A stretch of DNA of 64,000 nt, from the NCBI GenBank assembly GCA_963746905.1, contig CAVVCY010000001.1, positions 1-64,000 on the forward strand, read 5' to 3'. The notes under the pieces are model-generated. The model did no database searches and had not been told where the DNA came from. It was given only the letters and a program-made list of their open reading frames with translations. Within the stretch, counting starts at the first letter, position 1; each line of letters opens with the position of its first letter. The position numbers were made by a program, and so were the translations under genes. Shown in pieces: positions 43,629 through 51,802 of the stretch. The stretch is from JALYNX01 sp963746905. Lineage in GTDB: Bacteria; Actinomycetota; Acidimicrobiia; Spongiisociales; ZC4RG35.

Positions 43629-44135
43629 TCAGTGGGTCGATTCGTCGGGTTCGAGGTCGATCACATGGTCGAACCGGGCACGGGACGCTTCTTGCCCACT
43701 CTTCATGTTGCTCGCCAGCAGGGTGAGACCGGGTCGCTCTTGGATCCGAACGAGGAGATAGTCGACTTCCTGATTTGCGTAGTGGTCGTGGCTGTCGTTG
43801 ATCTCGGTCCGCTGGCCAAACAATGCGTCGGCCTCGTCGAAGAACAGAACCGCCCCAGCCGCCTCTGCCTCATCGAACACCCGACTGAGGTTCTTTTCGG
43901 TCTCCCCGATGTATTTGCCGACGACAGCAGAAAGGTCGATGCGAATCAGGGGGCGTCCGAGTTCCGAGGCGAGTGCCTCCGCTGCATTTGCCTTGCCCGC
44001 TTTGGGCCCTATCAACACTGCTGTTGTGACCTCCGTCGACGAGGCGTGTTTTGCAAGGTCGGTCAGACGTTGTTGCTGGGCGGCAGGGACATCGAGTTTG
44101 GCGATGGCGGATTGGTGCCCAAGACGCTTCTTCAC
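43629..44135 (-). CDS. Short AAA+ ATPase resembling contractile-injection-system ATPases
   Basis: A 168-residue AAA+ core. Walker B and sensor region VLFFDEADALFGQRTEINDSH resemble AAA proteins of extracellular CIS loci, as does HYANQEVDYLLVRIQERPG. Walker A is degenerate: the expected GPPGTGKT reads GPKAGKAN, one residue short and lacking the final Thr/Ser. Sensor 1 is LLASNMKSG (Asn). The protein ends just after ARFDHVIDLEP, without the helical lid domain. It may be an inactive, shortened paralogue or depend on a partner. It is divergent to the ligase gene. Confidence 0.75.
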   Translation of the reverse strand: MKKRLGHQSAIAKLDVPAAQQQRLTDLAKHASSTEVTTAVLIGPKAGKANAAEALASELGRPLIRIDLSAVVGKYIGETEKNLSRVFDEAEAAGAVLFFDEADALFGQRTEINDSHDHYANQEVDYLLVRIQERPGLTLLASNMKSGQEASRARFDHVIDLEPDESTH

Positions 44136-44188
44136 ACCCTCGAAGCTAGCTCCCTTCCGATAGGGTCGACACCCCCACCACCCAGGCC

Positions 44189-45620
44189 ATGAGTACCTCG
44201 GAGCCCTTACCCTACGTCGACCCTCTCACCGCACCGGTCGGCCAGACCTTCGTCATCCAACAACATCACGCCACCGCGCTCCATCACGACTTCCGATTGG
44301 AGATGCTGAACGAAGAGGGCCCGGTGCTGGTCTCTTGGGCGGTCCCAAAAGGCCTGCCCCGACGGAGAGGGGAGCGTCACCTGGCGATTCGAACCCCGGA
44401 TCATGGGATGGAGCACGCCACCTTTTCCGGATCCATCCCCGGTGACGAGTACGGCGGAGGAGAGGTCCGCATCTTCGACCACGGTGAGTACGAGATGGTG
44501 GGTCGAACCGACGATCGGATCACGTTTCGCCTCCGAGGGGAGCGGTTGAACGGGATCTGGCATTTGGTGTCGACCGGTCTCAAGAATGGCAAAGAGCAGT
44601 GGCTGGCGCTCATGTCCAAAGACCTTCGCCAAACGGCCCAGGAGCGGCCTCCCCTCGAGCCGATGCTCGCCACCCAGACCGCCGAAGCCTTCGACGATCC
44701 GGAATGGGAGTTCGAGCCGAAGTGGGACGGGATCCGGGCTCTCGCGATCTGCGAGGAGGGCACCCGTTTCATTTCGACGAAGGAATCACGACATCACGGT
44801 CGCCTATCCCGAACTGCGCCGAATCCACGAACAAGTGGTGGCCCTCGACGCGGTGCTCGACGGTGAGCTGGTGGCCTTCGATGGCGGGATCCCCTCCTTT
44901 CAGACGCTCCAGCAACGGATGCACCTCAGGAATCAGCGCCAGCTGGAACAGCTTTCGCTGCAAGCACCCGTGGTGTACATGGTCTTCGACCTCCTCTACC
45001 TCGACGGCCGGGACCTGACTGACCTAACACTGCAAGAGCGGCGCCGGGTGTTAGAAGAGGCCGATCGTCGCCTCGGAGCAGATCCAGATTTCACCGGCGG
45101 TCGCCGGCGATGGTGTTGCCCTCTTTCGGGCTGCCGTGGCACAGGGCCTGGAAGGGATCATGGCGAAACGCCTGTCGTCTCTGTACCTGCCGGGAGCTCG
45201 ATCCCGTGATTGGCTCAAAGTCAAGATCAAGTTCGACGCCGACGTGGTGATAGTGGGCTGGACCGAGGGCGAGGGTCGGCGGCTGGGCAGCCTGGGATCA
45301 CTGATGATGGCGGTGTACGACGGAGACGAGCTGCGCTACGCCGGAAATGTGGGGACCGGTTTCGATCGTGACGCCCTCCAGGACCTCATGGAACGATTGC
45401 AGGCTCTCGACGAGACAAAGCCACCGTTCCCGGCCGACGTGTTGCGATCACGTCCCGACTTGCGCCGGGCGCATTGGGTCACTCCGTCACTGGTGGCCAA
45501 GGTCGAACATCGGCAGGTCACCTCGGCGGGACGGCTCCGGTCGCCGTCATTTCTGGGTTTGCGCAGGACAAAGACCCAAAGGAATGCACCTCCGCCCAGC
45601 TGGTCGACAAGGCGACCTAG
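44189..45620 (+). CDS. LigD-like 3'-phosphoesterase plus ATP-dependent ligase, multiply frameshifted
   Basis: Three frameshifts (near 44780, 45100 and 45560) separate four parts of one ~477-residue protein. The first contains the phosphoesterase motif FVIQQHHATALHHDFRLEM and HATFSGSIPGDEYGGGEV. The ligase core begins PEWEFEPKWDGIRALA (catalytic Lys in PKWDG), continues VVALDAVLDGELVAFDGG and VVYMVFDLLYLDGRDLT, and later EGIMAKRLSSLYLPGARS and DWLKVKIKFDADVVIVGWTE. It lacks the polymerase domain of full LigD. It should act in NHEJ-type DNA end repair. The shifts may be assembly errors; if not, the gene is dead. Confidence 0.8.
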
Positions 45621-45633
45621 GACTGGCGGGGGC

Positions 45634-46236
45634 TTAAACCGGCTCGGGCGCCGGCTCGGGTATCAGGTCCAGGAGTTGTGTGTTCAGCTGATAGAACAGG
45701 TCGGAGGTCATCGAGCCTTCTCCGTGAAGGCGATTGAGGTCTTTCATGAGCTTCAACCACTCGGCGAAGGCATCTGCCGGCGACAAGGAGTCTGTTCTCA
45801 GAGCCGTCTCAATCTCAGAAATGCGGCGCTGCACGTCGTCGGGCTGGCCCGGATCGAGCGGAGTGGCCTCGGGGGCAGACGGCTTGACCTCCTCACCATT
45901 TGAGCTCGGTGCTCGCTTCTCACGTTCCACGGGAGAAGGTCGGCGACGCGTTGGCTGATCGGATTCGGTCGCTGCCACCCGTCTCGCACCCTGCTCGACA
46001 CCCAGTTCAGCTGCGAATTTCTTAGGGTCGGTGACGGTGAGCACGATCTCCTCACCATCAACCATGATGTGAAAGCCGTCAGCGCGAGAGGAAACCTCGA
46101 GCTTTTCTAGGGGCCAGACCCCCACGGTCTTGTCGGCCGCCGTCAAGGTCAGTCGCTCGTGGCCGATGTCCACCTCGACCCCCATCGGCAGCTTGGAACG
46201 GCCCGATAGGCGAAGCCTTGCGTTGAAGGACGACAT
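45634..46236 (-). CDS. Hypothetical protein, acidic with C-terminal helices
   Basis: A 200-residue protein without known family. The first 90 residues look beta-rich (MGVEVDIGHERLTLTAADKT, VWPLEKLEVSSRADGFHIMV), a Pro/Glu-rich linker follows, and the last 60 residues form two helices (RRISEIETALRTDSLSPADA, WLKLMKDLNRLHGEG). No signal peptide. It is convergent with the ligase gene with 13 nt between the stops. Confidence 0.6.
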   Translation of the reverse strand: MSSFNARLRLSGRSKLPMGVEVDIGHERLTLTAADKTVGVWPLEKLEVSSRADGFHIMVDGEEIVLTVTDPKKFAAELGVEQGARRVAATESDQPTRRRPSPVEREKRAPSSNGEEVKPSAPEATPLDPGQPDDVQRRISEIETALRTDSLSPADAFAEWLKLMKDLNRLHGEGSMTSDLFYQLNTQLLDLIPEPAPEPV

Positions 46237-46327
46237 CTTCTCTCCATCCTGCGTCGGCCGGTGAACACGGTGGTTCCCGCTCCCTGTGTAATCGTTGGAG
46301 AGGCTGGAATCCTTACGGGGAGACCGA

Positions 46328-46933
46328 CTAGTCCACGATTCCCTGTTGGGCGGCCCAGATCATGGCCTCGGTCCGAGTCCTGACCCCGAGTTGCTCATAC
46401 AGCGAACGCAGCAGGCGGTAGACCTCGCGCTCGGAATAGCTGATGCTGACCGCCAACTCGCTCACTGTCATCCCTCGCGCCAGACAGCGCAGCCAATCGA
46501 ACTGTTCTCGCTCGAGGCCATCCACAGTCGAGTCCCGAATCGGGTCGGAAGCGAGTTGCTGGAGCATCTGTGTCGGCAGAAGGCTTCGTGATTCGAGCCC
46601 GGCTCGGAGCATCGCCACCAGCTCCTCGCAAGGTGTGTCCCACGAGGCCACCGAGCAGGCTCCGGCCAGGATTGCCTCACGAACCGCGCTCGGAGACACC
46701 TCGGGGAGCAACGCCACCACCACCACGTCCTGATCTGCTTTACGAAGGTCGACAACCTGGGCCACATCTCGGGCATGGGCCACCGCCATCAGAATCGCTC
46801 TGTGCCCGTCGACTGACATCCAGGCGATCGGGTCTTCGGGCTCCTCCGGTGAGAAAAGGGCTTCGGTCAGGATTTCGGCCAGCCCGCGTCTCAACGCGGG
46901 ATAGGGCGTAAGCACCGCAACGGGCTCAGTCAT
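46328..46933 (-). CDS. LuxR-type DNA-binding regulator
   Basis: A 201-residue protein with a receiver-like N-terminal half that lacks a clear phosphoacceptor (VVALLPEVSPSAVREAIL; the usual acid pocket is not seen), followed by a LuxR helix-turn-helix: GMTVSELAVSISYSEREVYR and LLRSLYEQLGVRTRTEAMI. The ATG at 46933 gives MTEPVAVLTPYPALRRG, a normal receiver-type N-terminus. It is divergent from the metalloprotease gene and could regulate it; this is inferred from orientation only. Confidence 0.78.
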   Translation of the reverse strand: MTEPVAVLTPYPALRRGLAEILTEALFSPEEPEDPIAWMSVDGHRAILMAVAHARDVAQVVDLRKADQDVVVVALLPEVSPSAVREAILAGACSVASWDTPCEELVAMLRAGLESRSLLPTQMLQQLASDPIRDSTVDGLEREQFDWLRCLARGMTVSELAVSISYSEREVYRLLRSLYEQLGVRTRTEAMIWAAQQGIVD

Positions 46934-47096
46934 CTCGCACCGACTCTCCGGCTCAGTGCTCCCTGCCCGTCCCACCGGAACCATACAGATCTGGCATGAA
47001 CCTGACATCAGGTCGTCATAGACCTCTCGTCACCACCTCCGGACAATCGTCCTACGACTCGGCGTAGCCATTCGATTTGAAAGCGGAGGAGGGGTC

Positions 47097-49217
47097 ATGA
47101 CATTCGACGAGGGACGGTTCGGCCGTTTGGTGCTCGAAGAATTCAAGGAGCGCGATCCCGAGCTCTACCTGCCTTGGCTGCGGAAGGAGGTCAGCGGGAC
47201 CTACCGCAACGACATCCCAACGGTCGGGGGCACCATCCTCGAATTGAGGGTTGACATCGACGGTCGCCGGCCCCAGGAGCGGCTCAGCGGTGATATCTAC
47301 ACCCAGCTATCCCTGTGCGGGATCCCGGTGACCTTCTACTCGGGTTCTTTCATCGTCGACACAGTCAATGAGTCAGGGGATCGCTATTCCATCACCCTCA
47401 GCGGCGCGGTCCGCTACTACAGCCAGCCGACCCGCACCGGTGACAGCATCGAAGTCACCATTCCGCGGGTTGGATACTTCTCGCATCCTGCCCCAGCCTC
47501 GGTGCGCTGGCTGAACGGCGGCTCTCTGGTTCGCTCCCATCTCTGCCCCAAGATCTCCGAGTACTTCCGGGTGGCCGACCTCGAGGTCGATCGGTTCCAA
47601 GGCACTTCCTTCCCTCCCACCATCGACCCCGACATCACACCGGCAGCCAGCGGGCTGCCGGGCACCATCAGTATTCGGGACGCCTTTCTCCGCGCCGGAA
47701 TCGATCTAACGGTGACTCACGACGACACCCTCAACGATGCCGACAGCAGTGACACGGGGAGCAACTGGAGCGAGGCAGAGCTCCACGACCTGATGGAGAA
47801 CCGCTTCGACAGTTTCAGCAACCGGCTCCAATGGAACCTCTACGGGGTGATAGTCCCCAGGTTCGGGGATCCGGGCTACGCCTCCGGGTACTACGGCACG
47901 ATGTTCGACTGGGCGGGCTGGCAGGTCGGCGACTCGTTCCTCCGCCAAGGATTCGCCATTGCGGACGAGGCAACACGAGCCAGGACCAGCGGCACCCTCT
48001 ATGACAGCGCAGCCAAGGAAGATCGGCTCGTTCTATGGACCCTGATCCACGAGGCGGGGCACGCCTTCAACCTGCCTCATGCCTGGGAACGCGGGATCGA
48101 CGACGACGCCGCCTCAGAGTCGTTCATGAATTACCCCTGGCGGTACACCGGCGGCGGCGGTGGGGAGACCAACTATTGGACAAATCTTCTCTGGGAGTTC
48201 GACGACGTCGAGCTCAGGTGGATGCGGCACGCCGACCGAAAGGACGTGATCTTCGGGGGCAGGAACTGGATTGGCAACAACCTGAGCATCGACCTCAATC
48301 CGGCGTTTTCCCAGCCCGATCAAACCGCCAGCCTCGAAATCATCGGCCCTCAGGTGTTCGACTTCGGGGTGCCTGTGGAGCTCGAGTTGAAGCTGGAGAA
48401 CACGACAGACCATCCACTCCGCTTGGTCGACCGGCTCGAGCCCGAGGATGGGCTGCTGCGGGTGTTCATCCAACGTCCCAACGGGGAGATCGTGGAGTAC
48501 GTACCGCCAGTTCGCCGTCTCCTTGGTCCGCCCGATATCGACGAGCTTCCCCCTGGGGGCGTAGCTCACGGAAGCATCGGGCTCAGCTTCGGGGCCAAGG
48601 GGCCGCAGTTCGGCGAGCCCGGTTCCTATCAGGTTCGGGCGTTCTGGCCCTGCTACCCATTCGGGTTTGCCGCGACTGCGATGACCCGGATCCGGGTCGC
48701 TCACCCCATGACCCGCGCCAGCGAGGAGCTGGCTCATTTGCTCACGAGTCGTGAGGCAGCCCAATTCCTCTACTACGGGGGGATCCGCAGTCATCCCCGG
48801 GTCCGGGACCAGCTGCTCGAAGCTTCCGAGCGCTTCGCCGGAACCGACCCGATGGCGGTGCGTCACATCGCCGCGGCCCTGGCCAGCGACGCCGCCCGCT
48901 CCTACAAGCACCCGGAATGGAAGGAAGGGAAACGGGTGGTGGTCGCCACAGAGCCGAATCTCGATCGGGCGATGGACCTTCTTTCTGTGGCCGTTGAACC
49001 CCTTCCTGAGAACTACGGAGTCAGGTCCGCCTTCAATCCGATGTCCGAGAGCCGCCTGGTTGACCGGCTGGCCGCACAGGCGTTGGAGGTTGGGCACAAG
49101 AAGCAGGCGACCGCAACCTTGGACTCCGCCGTTCGGCGCCTCGAGGCCGAGGGAGCGGGTCATGCCGCCGAGATCTTGCAACGGCGCTCCCGGAACTTGA
49201 AGCGGCGCAAGACATGA
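47097..49217 (+). CDS. Metzincin-like zinc metalloprotease, large
   Basis: A 706-residue protein without an evident signal peptide. The zinc motif HExxHxxxxxH is at 318-328 (HEAGHAFNLPH), with SFMNYPWRY, a methionine-turn-like segment, shortly after. The region before it (1-300) is beta-rich and binds no known cofactor; residues ~400-540 resemble an immunoglobulin-like beta domain (LELKLENTTDHPLRLVDRLE), and the last ~150 residues are helical (ERFAGTDPMAVRHIAAALAS). GGAGGAGG lies 5 nt before the ATG. The absence of a secretion signal beside CIS-like genes makes it a candidate effector. Confidence 0.8.
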   Translation: MTFDEGRFGRLVLEEFKERDPELYLPWLRKEVSGTYRNDIPTVGGTILELRVDIDGRRPQERLSGDIYTQLSLCGIPVTFYSGSFIVDTVNESGDRYSITLSGAVRYYSQPTRTGDSIEVTIPRVGYFSHPAPASVRWLNGGSLVRSHLCPKISEYFRVADLEVDRFQGTSFPPTIDPDITPAASGLPGTISIRDAFLRAGIDLTVTHDDTLNDADSSDTGSNWSEAELHDLMENRFDSFSNRLQWNLYGVIVPRFGDPGYASGYYGTMFDWAGWQVGDSFLRQGFAIADEATRARTSGTLYDSAAKEDRLVLWTLIHEAGHAFNLPHAWERGIDDDAASESFMNYPWRYTGGGGGETNYWTNLLWEFDDVELRWMRHADRKDVIFGGRNWIGNNLSIDLNPAFSQPDQTASLEIIGPQVFDFGVPVELELKLENTTDHPLRLVDRLEPEDGLLRVFIQRPNGEIVEYVPPVRRLLGPPDIDELPPGGVAHGSIGLSFGAKGPQFGEPGSYQVRAFWPCYPFGFAATAMTRIRVAHPMTRASEELAHLLTSREAAQFLYYGGIRSHPRVRDQLLEASERFAGTDPMAVRHIAAALASDAARSYKHPEWKEGKRVVVATEPNLDRAMDLLSVAVEPLPENYGVRSAFNPMSESRLVDRLAAQALEVGHKKQATATLDSAVRRLEAEGAGHAAEILQRRSRNLKRRKT

Positions 49218-49298
49218 TCCGCTCGTGCATCGCGGATCGCTCACCTCCTTCGGTGTTTGCCAAGCAATCCCACCGAACCAGCCAGAGAGGAGTTTCTT

Positions 49299-50417
49299 AT
49301 GGCTGATGTCAGAGACCTGGTGCCGGTTAGTGCAGAACAAGTTGCCAAAGAGTCCGGGATGGGGAAGGCCCGGGAGCACGCCGTTGACTTCCCGAAGAAG
49401 TCAGTCACCGCCGCCGAGTTGAGGAAAGCCCGGAAAGAGGCCTTCTCACGTGTCAAGGCCCCGACCGGTCCCCAGCCCAAGCCCAAGCCGATCAACGGCG
49501 TGCTTCCCACTAGCAAGGAACTGGGGAGGCTCACCGCCATCCACGAAAGCACTGCAGCCACTGCCGAAATGGTGGCCCAGGATCTGGACGTCGACGGGGC
49601 CGTCGGCCTCACCTACTCGGCTTTGGTTGCCTACGAGTACGCCCAGAAGAAGGCTGAGCTCAAGCAGCGCCTTGCCAAGGCGAAGGACAAGCGCCGAGTG
49701 GAGGCGCAGTGGGAGAAGATCGTCGAGGCCGCCCAGGATGCATTGCGCAAGGCGGGGGTGAAGGAGGTCTCCGAGGCCGATCTCGATCGCGTCGCGTCAG
49801 AGTTGACCCGTAGCAAGGCGGACTTCAATGCCGTCGTCGAGATTGCCAACTCGGCCCGCGACGTGATCGAAGTGCCATTCGAAGGGGGGATTCCGACTCC
49901 CAGAGGCAACTTCCTGACCATCTATGACGTGTTCCGGGACGGTCTGGACATCGTCCTGCCCGTACCACCGGATCTCTGTGAGCGCCCGATCGAAGGTCGT
50001 TACACCAGGCACTTCAGCTATGGGTTCAGCCTGTCGGTGAGGTTCACGTACTGGTGCCCGACATGGACCAATCCGTTCCGCACATGCACGACGACTGTCA
50101 CCCTGGCCGGGGTCAGCTTCGCTCTCGGCCTCGAGGTTGGCTACCGACTCACCTGTTGTGGCGCGGTCGCCTGGGGTCAGGCCTACGCTCGGACGTGCGC
50201 AACGATCGTCGGTATCACGGTGTGTGCGGACTGCACGGCGCGAGTGGTGGGTGTTGTCGGCGTAGGAAGGACCGGGTCGGGGACCTACTGCAATTACGGG
50301 CTTGGGCTCACCGCCGAGCTGAAGTGCACCGTCGGCGGGGTCACCGTGTTCTATGCCAACGTTCCGTTCGGCTGGACTGTCACTGGGCCGTGCCCTCCAA
50401 AGGCGCTTCCCTGCTGA
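49299..50417 (+). CDS. Cysteine-rich protein with charged N-terminal domain
   Basis: A 372-residue protein with no family I recognise. Residues 1-200 are charged and helical, including a probable coiled coil (YEYAQKKAELKQRLAKAKDK) and no signal peptide. From about residue 245 the protein changes to a beta-rich, Cys-containing region with about thirteen cysteines (for example CCGAV, CADCTARV, GPCPPKALPC). Such cysteine-rich modules usually form disulphides outside the cell. The ATG at 49299 is preceded by GAGAGGAG. It follows the metalloprotease gene by 81 bp on the same strand. Confidence 0.6.
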   Translation: MADVRDLVPVSAEQVAKESGMGKAREHAVDFPKKSVTAAELRKARKEAFSRVKAPTGPQPKPKPINGVLPTSKELGRLTAIHESTAATAEMVAQDLDVDGAVGLTYSALVAYEYAQKKAELKQRLAKAKDKRRVEAQWEKIVEAAQDALRKAGVKEVSEADLDRVASELTRSKADFNAVVEIANSARDVIEVPFEGGIPTPRGNFLTIYDVFRDGLDIVLPVPPDLCERPIEGRYTRHFSYGFSLSVRFTYWCPTWTNPFRTCTTTVTLAGVSFALGLEVGYRLTCCGAVAWGQAYARTCATIVGITVCADCTARVVGVVGVGRTGSGTYCNYGLGLTAELKCTVGGVTVFYANVPFGWTVTGPCPPKALPC

Positions 50418-50430
50418 GAAGTTGGGGACA

Positions 50431-50751
50431 TTGAGAAGTCAAGTCGGCGAGCCGCTCCTCTTCGTCGTCGTGGCATTGGCCACGTGGCGGGTCACCGCAC
50501 TGGTGGCCTACGAGCATGGTCCCTTCGGGGTGCTCGGTTTGCTGCGGCGCTTGATGGTCAGGCTGCGTCTCGGGCGGCTCGCCACTTGCTTCCACTGTCT
50601 TGGGTTCTGGGTCGCCGGCCTGGCGGCATTGGTGGTCTACGGCGCGGAGACATCGACTCTCCTCTTCTGGTTGGCCGTCGCCGGGTCGGTGTCCATCGTC
50701 GAGCGATGGCTGGGTGGGGGCTTCCCGAGTGGAGGTGTCGATGACGTTTGA
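50431..50751 (+). CDS. DUF1360 membrane protein
   Basis: A 106-residue protein of the DUF1360 family. It has two to three membrane helices (LLFVVVALATWRVTALVAY, FWVAGLAALVVYGA) and the conserved cysteine motif LATCFHCLGFWVAG. The function of the family is not known; it occurs in phage-like and spore-type contexts. The start is most likely the TTG at 50431, just after the stop of the Cys-rich gene. The next gene begins inside its 3' end. Confidence 0.7.
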   Translation: MRSQVGEPLLFVVVALATWRVTALVAYEHGPFGVLGLLRRLMVRLRLGRLATCFHCLGFWVAGLAALVVYGAETSTLLFWLAVAGSVSIVERWLGGGFPSGGVDDV

Positions 50752-50992
50752 AGCTTGCTGCGGACAACCAAAGGGACGGCAAAGGAGACGGGTCAGTAAC
50801 GAGGAGCTGCCTCCGAATCCGACCGTGGCCAAAGGGGTGGCCGTGCTCTATCTAGGTTCGGGCCGCCGAGATGTGCAGGGCACTGGCTCGGGTCTCGTAT
50901 ACGTGGTGTCCGATCATCGACGCCACTTCAAGGTGGATCGGTCTGATCTCGATGCATTGCTGACCAGTAGGGATTTCATGCTCCAGATCTGA
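50741..50992 (+). CDS. Small protein, phage-accessory-like
   Basis: An 83-residue soluble protein whose ATG lies within the DUF1360 3' end (11-nt overlap), so translation is coupled. It starts with TFEACCGQPKGRQRRR and continues VLYLGSGRRDVQGTGSGLVY and HFKVDRSDLDALL, a beta-strand pattern seen in small phage structural or accessory proteins. I cannot name a family; the context rather than the sequence suggests a virion or CIS relation. Confidence 0.55.
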   Translation: MTFEACCGQPKGRQRRRVSNEELPPNPTVAKGVAVLYLGSGRRDVQGTGSGLVYVVSDHRRHFKVDRSDLDALLTSRDFMLQI

Positions 50993-50993
50993 T

Positions 50994-51248
50994 TCAAGAG
51001 CCGCAGCGGGTTATCAGATAGACCACGAGTGCCCCCAACCCTGCCATACCCAAGAGAGCCCAGCCTCCGCTCGCCGTCATTCCGAGGCATCCAAGTTTCG
51101 GTTCCTGCTCCCCGATCTCGCGGAGGATTTGCTCGTGGTCGTCGCCTGGATCCGGGCTCGGCGGTGGGAAGGGGTCTTGGTCTGCCACGGTGGGTGGTGT
51201 GTCGGGTGGAGATGAGTTTGGTCGGAGGAAGATAGGTTCCAAGGGCAA
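50994..51248 (-). CDS. Small tail-anchored membrane protein
   Basis: A protein of 64-84 residues with a proline- and acid-rich N-terminus and one C-terminal membrane helix (GWALLGMAGLGALVVYLITR). The longer frame starts at a TTG (51248), the more likely start being the GTG at 51188. It is convergent with the small plus-strand gene and divergent from the J-signature ORF, whose start shares base 51248. No family assignment. Confidence 0.45.
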   Translation of the reverse strand: MPLEPIFLRPNSSPPDTPPTVADQDPFPPPSPDPGDDHEQILREIGEQEPKLGCLGMTASGGWALLGMAGLGALVVYLITRCGS

Positions 51249-51406
51249 TGGCCGCGCACACGCCTGACTGGACGGACTTCAACCCGTCAGATCCGGGGAT
51301 CACCCTTCTCCAGTTGTTCGCTTTCCTCACTCTCGTGGGCATATTTGGTGCGGGGTTGACCTCTATCTGGCGGCGCCGGCGGAGACGCCGCCGACCGGTC
51401 CGGTAG
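51248..51406 (+). CDS. Mini-protein: baseplate-J N-terminal signature plus membrane helix
   Basis: A 52-residue ORF. Residues 6-27 read PDWTDFNPSDPGITLLQLFA, the conserved N-terminal signature of Afp11/baseplate-J-like proteins of phage tails and contractile injection systems, where it normally continues into a large protein. Here it runs directly into a hydrophobic helix (LTLVGIFGAGLTSIW, to about residue 41) and ends with eight consecutive arginines (PVR at the C-terminus). It therefore looks like a membrane-anchored minimal baseplate motif. The positive tail suggests a cytoplasmic C-terminus. No frameshift extending the J protein is evident in the following bases. Confidence 0.6.
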   Translation: MAAHTPDWTDFNPSDPGITLLQLFAFLTLVGIFGAGLTSIWRRRRRRRRPVR

Positions 51407-51451
51407 CTCGACAGTTGCGTTCGGCGCCTTGCCGTCCTAACGTACAACCAA

Positions 51452-51802
51452 ATGGTTGTAGGATTGCAGGATCAGGAGCAGGTCGACCGGGTCTTCCAGG
51501 CCCTCGCCGACGCCACGAGGCGGGACATCGTGCGACGCGCGATGGAGGGTGGACAGTCGGTGTCGACTCTCGCTCGCCACTATCCGATGAGCTTCGCCGC
51601 AGTGCAAAAGCATGTTGCCGTGCTCGAACGAGCCGAGCTCGTGACCAAGCAGCGCAACGGCCGTGAGCAACTGGTTCAGGGCAATCTCGACACCATCAGG
51701 GACGCATTTCGCCTTCTCGACGAGTTCGAGGCGCTGTGGCGAGGTCGCGTCGACCGTTTCGGCGAGGTTCTCGCCGCACAAGTTGAAGGAGCGACAAAAT
51801 GA
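51452..51802 (+). CDS. ArsR-type winged-helix regulator
   Basis: A 116-residue ArsR-family regulator: VFQALADATRRDIVRRAMEG, then STLARHYPMSFAAVQKHVAV (recognition helix) and the wing VTKQRNGREQLV. No metal-binding cysteines are present, so it belongs to the metal-free group commonly paired with SRPBCC proteins. It overlaps the next gene by 4 nt (ATGA). The ATG at 51452 is the start; no longer frame has similarity. Confidence 0.92.
   Translation: MVVGLQDQEQVDRVFQALADATRRDIVRRAMEGGQSVSTLARHYPMSFAAVQKHVAVLERAELVTKQRNGREQLVQGNLDTIRDAFRLLDEFEALWRGRVDRFGEVLAAQVEGATK

Noticed and set aside
32814..51406. Ordinary prophage or complete CIS locus
   Set aside because: Apart from sheath, AAA and the J-signature ORF there are no integrase, capsid, terminase, tube, spike or portal genes, and housekeeping genes are interspersed.
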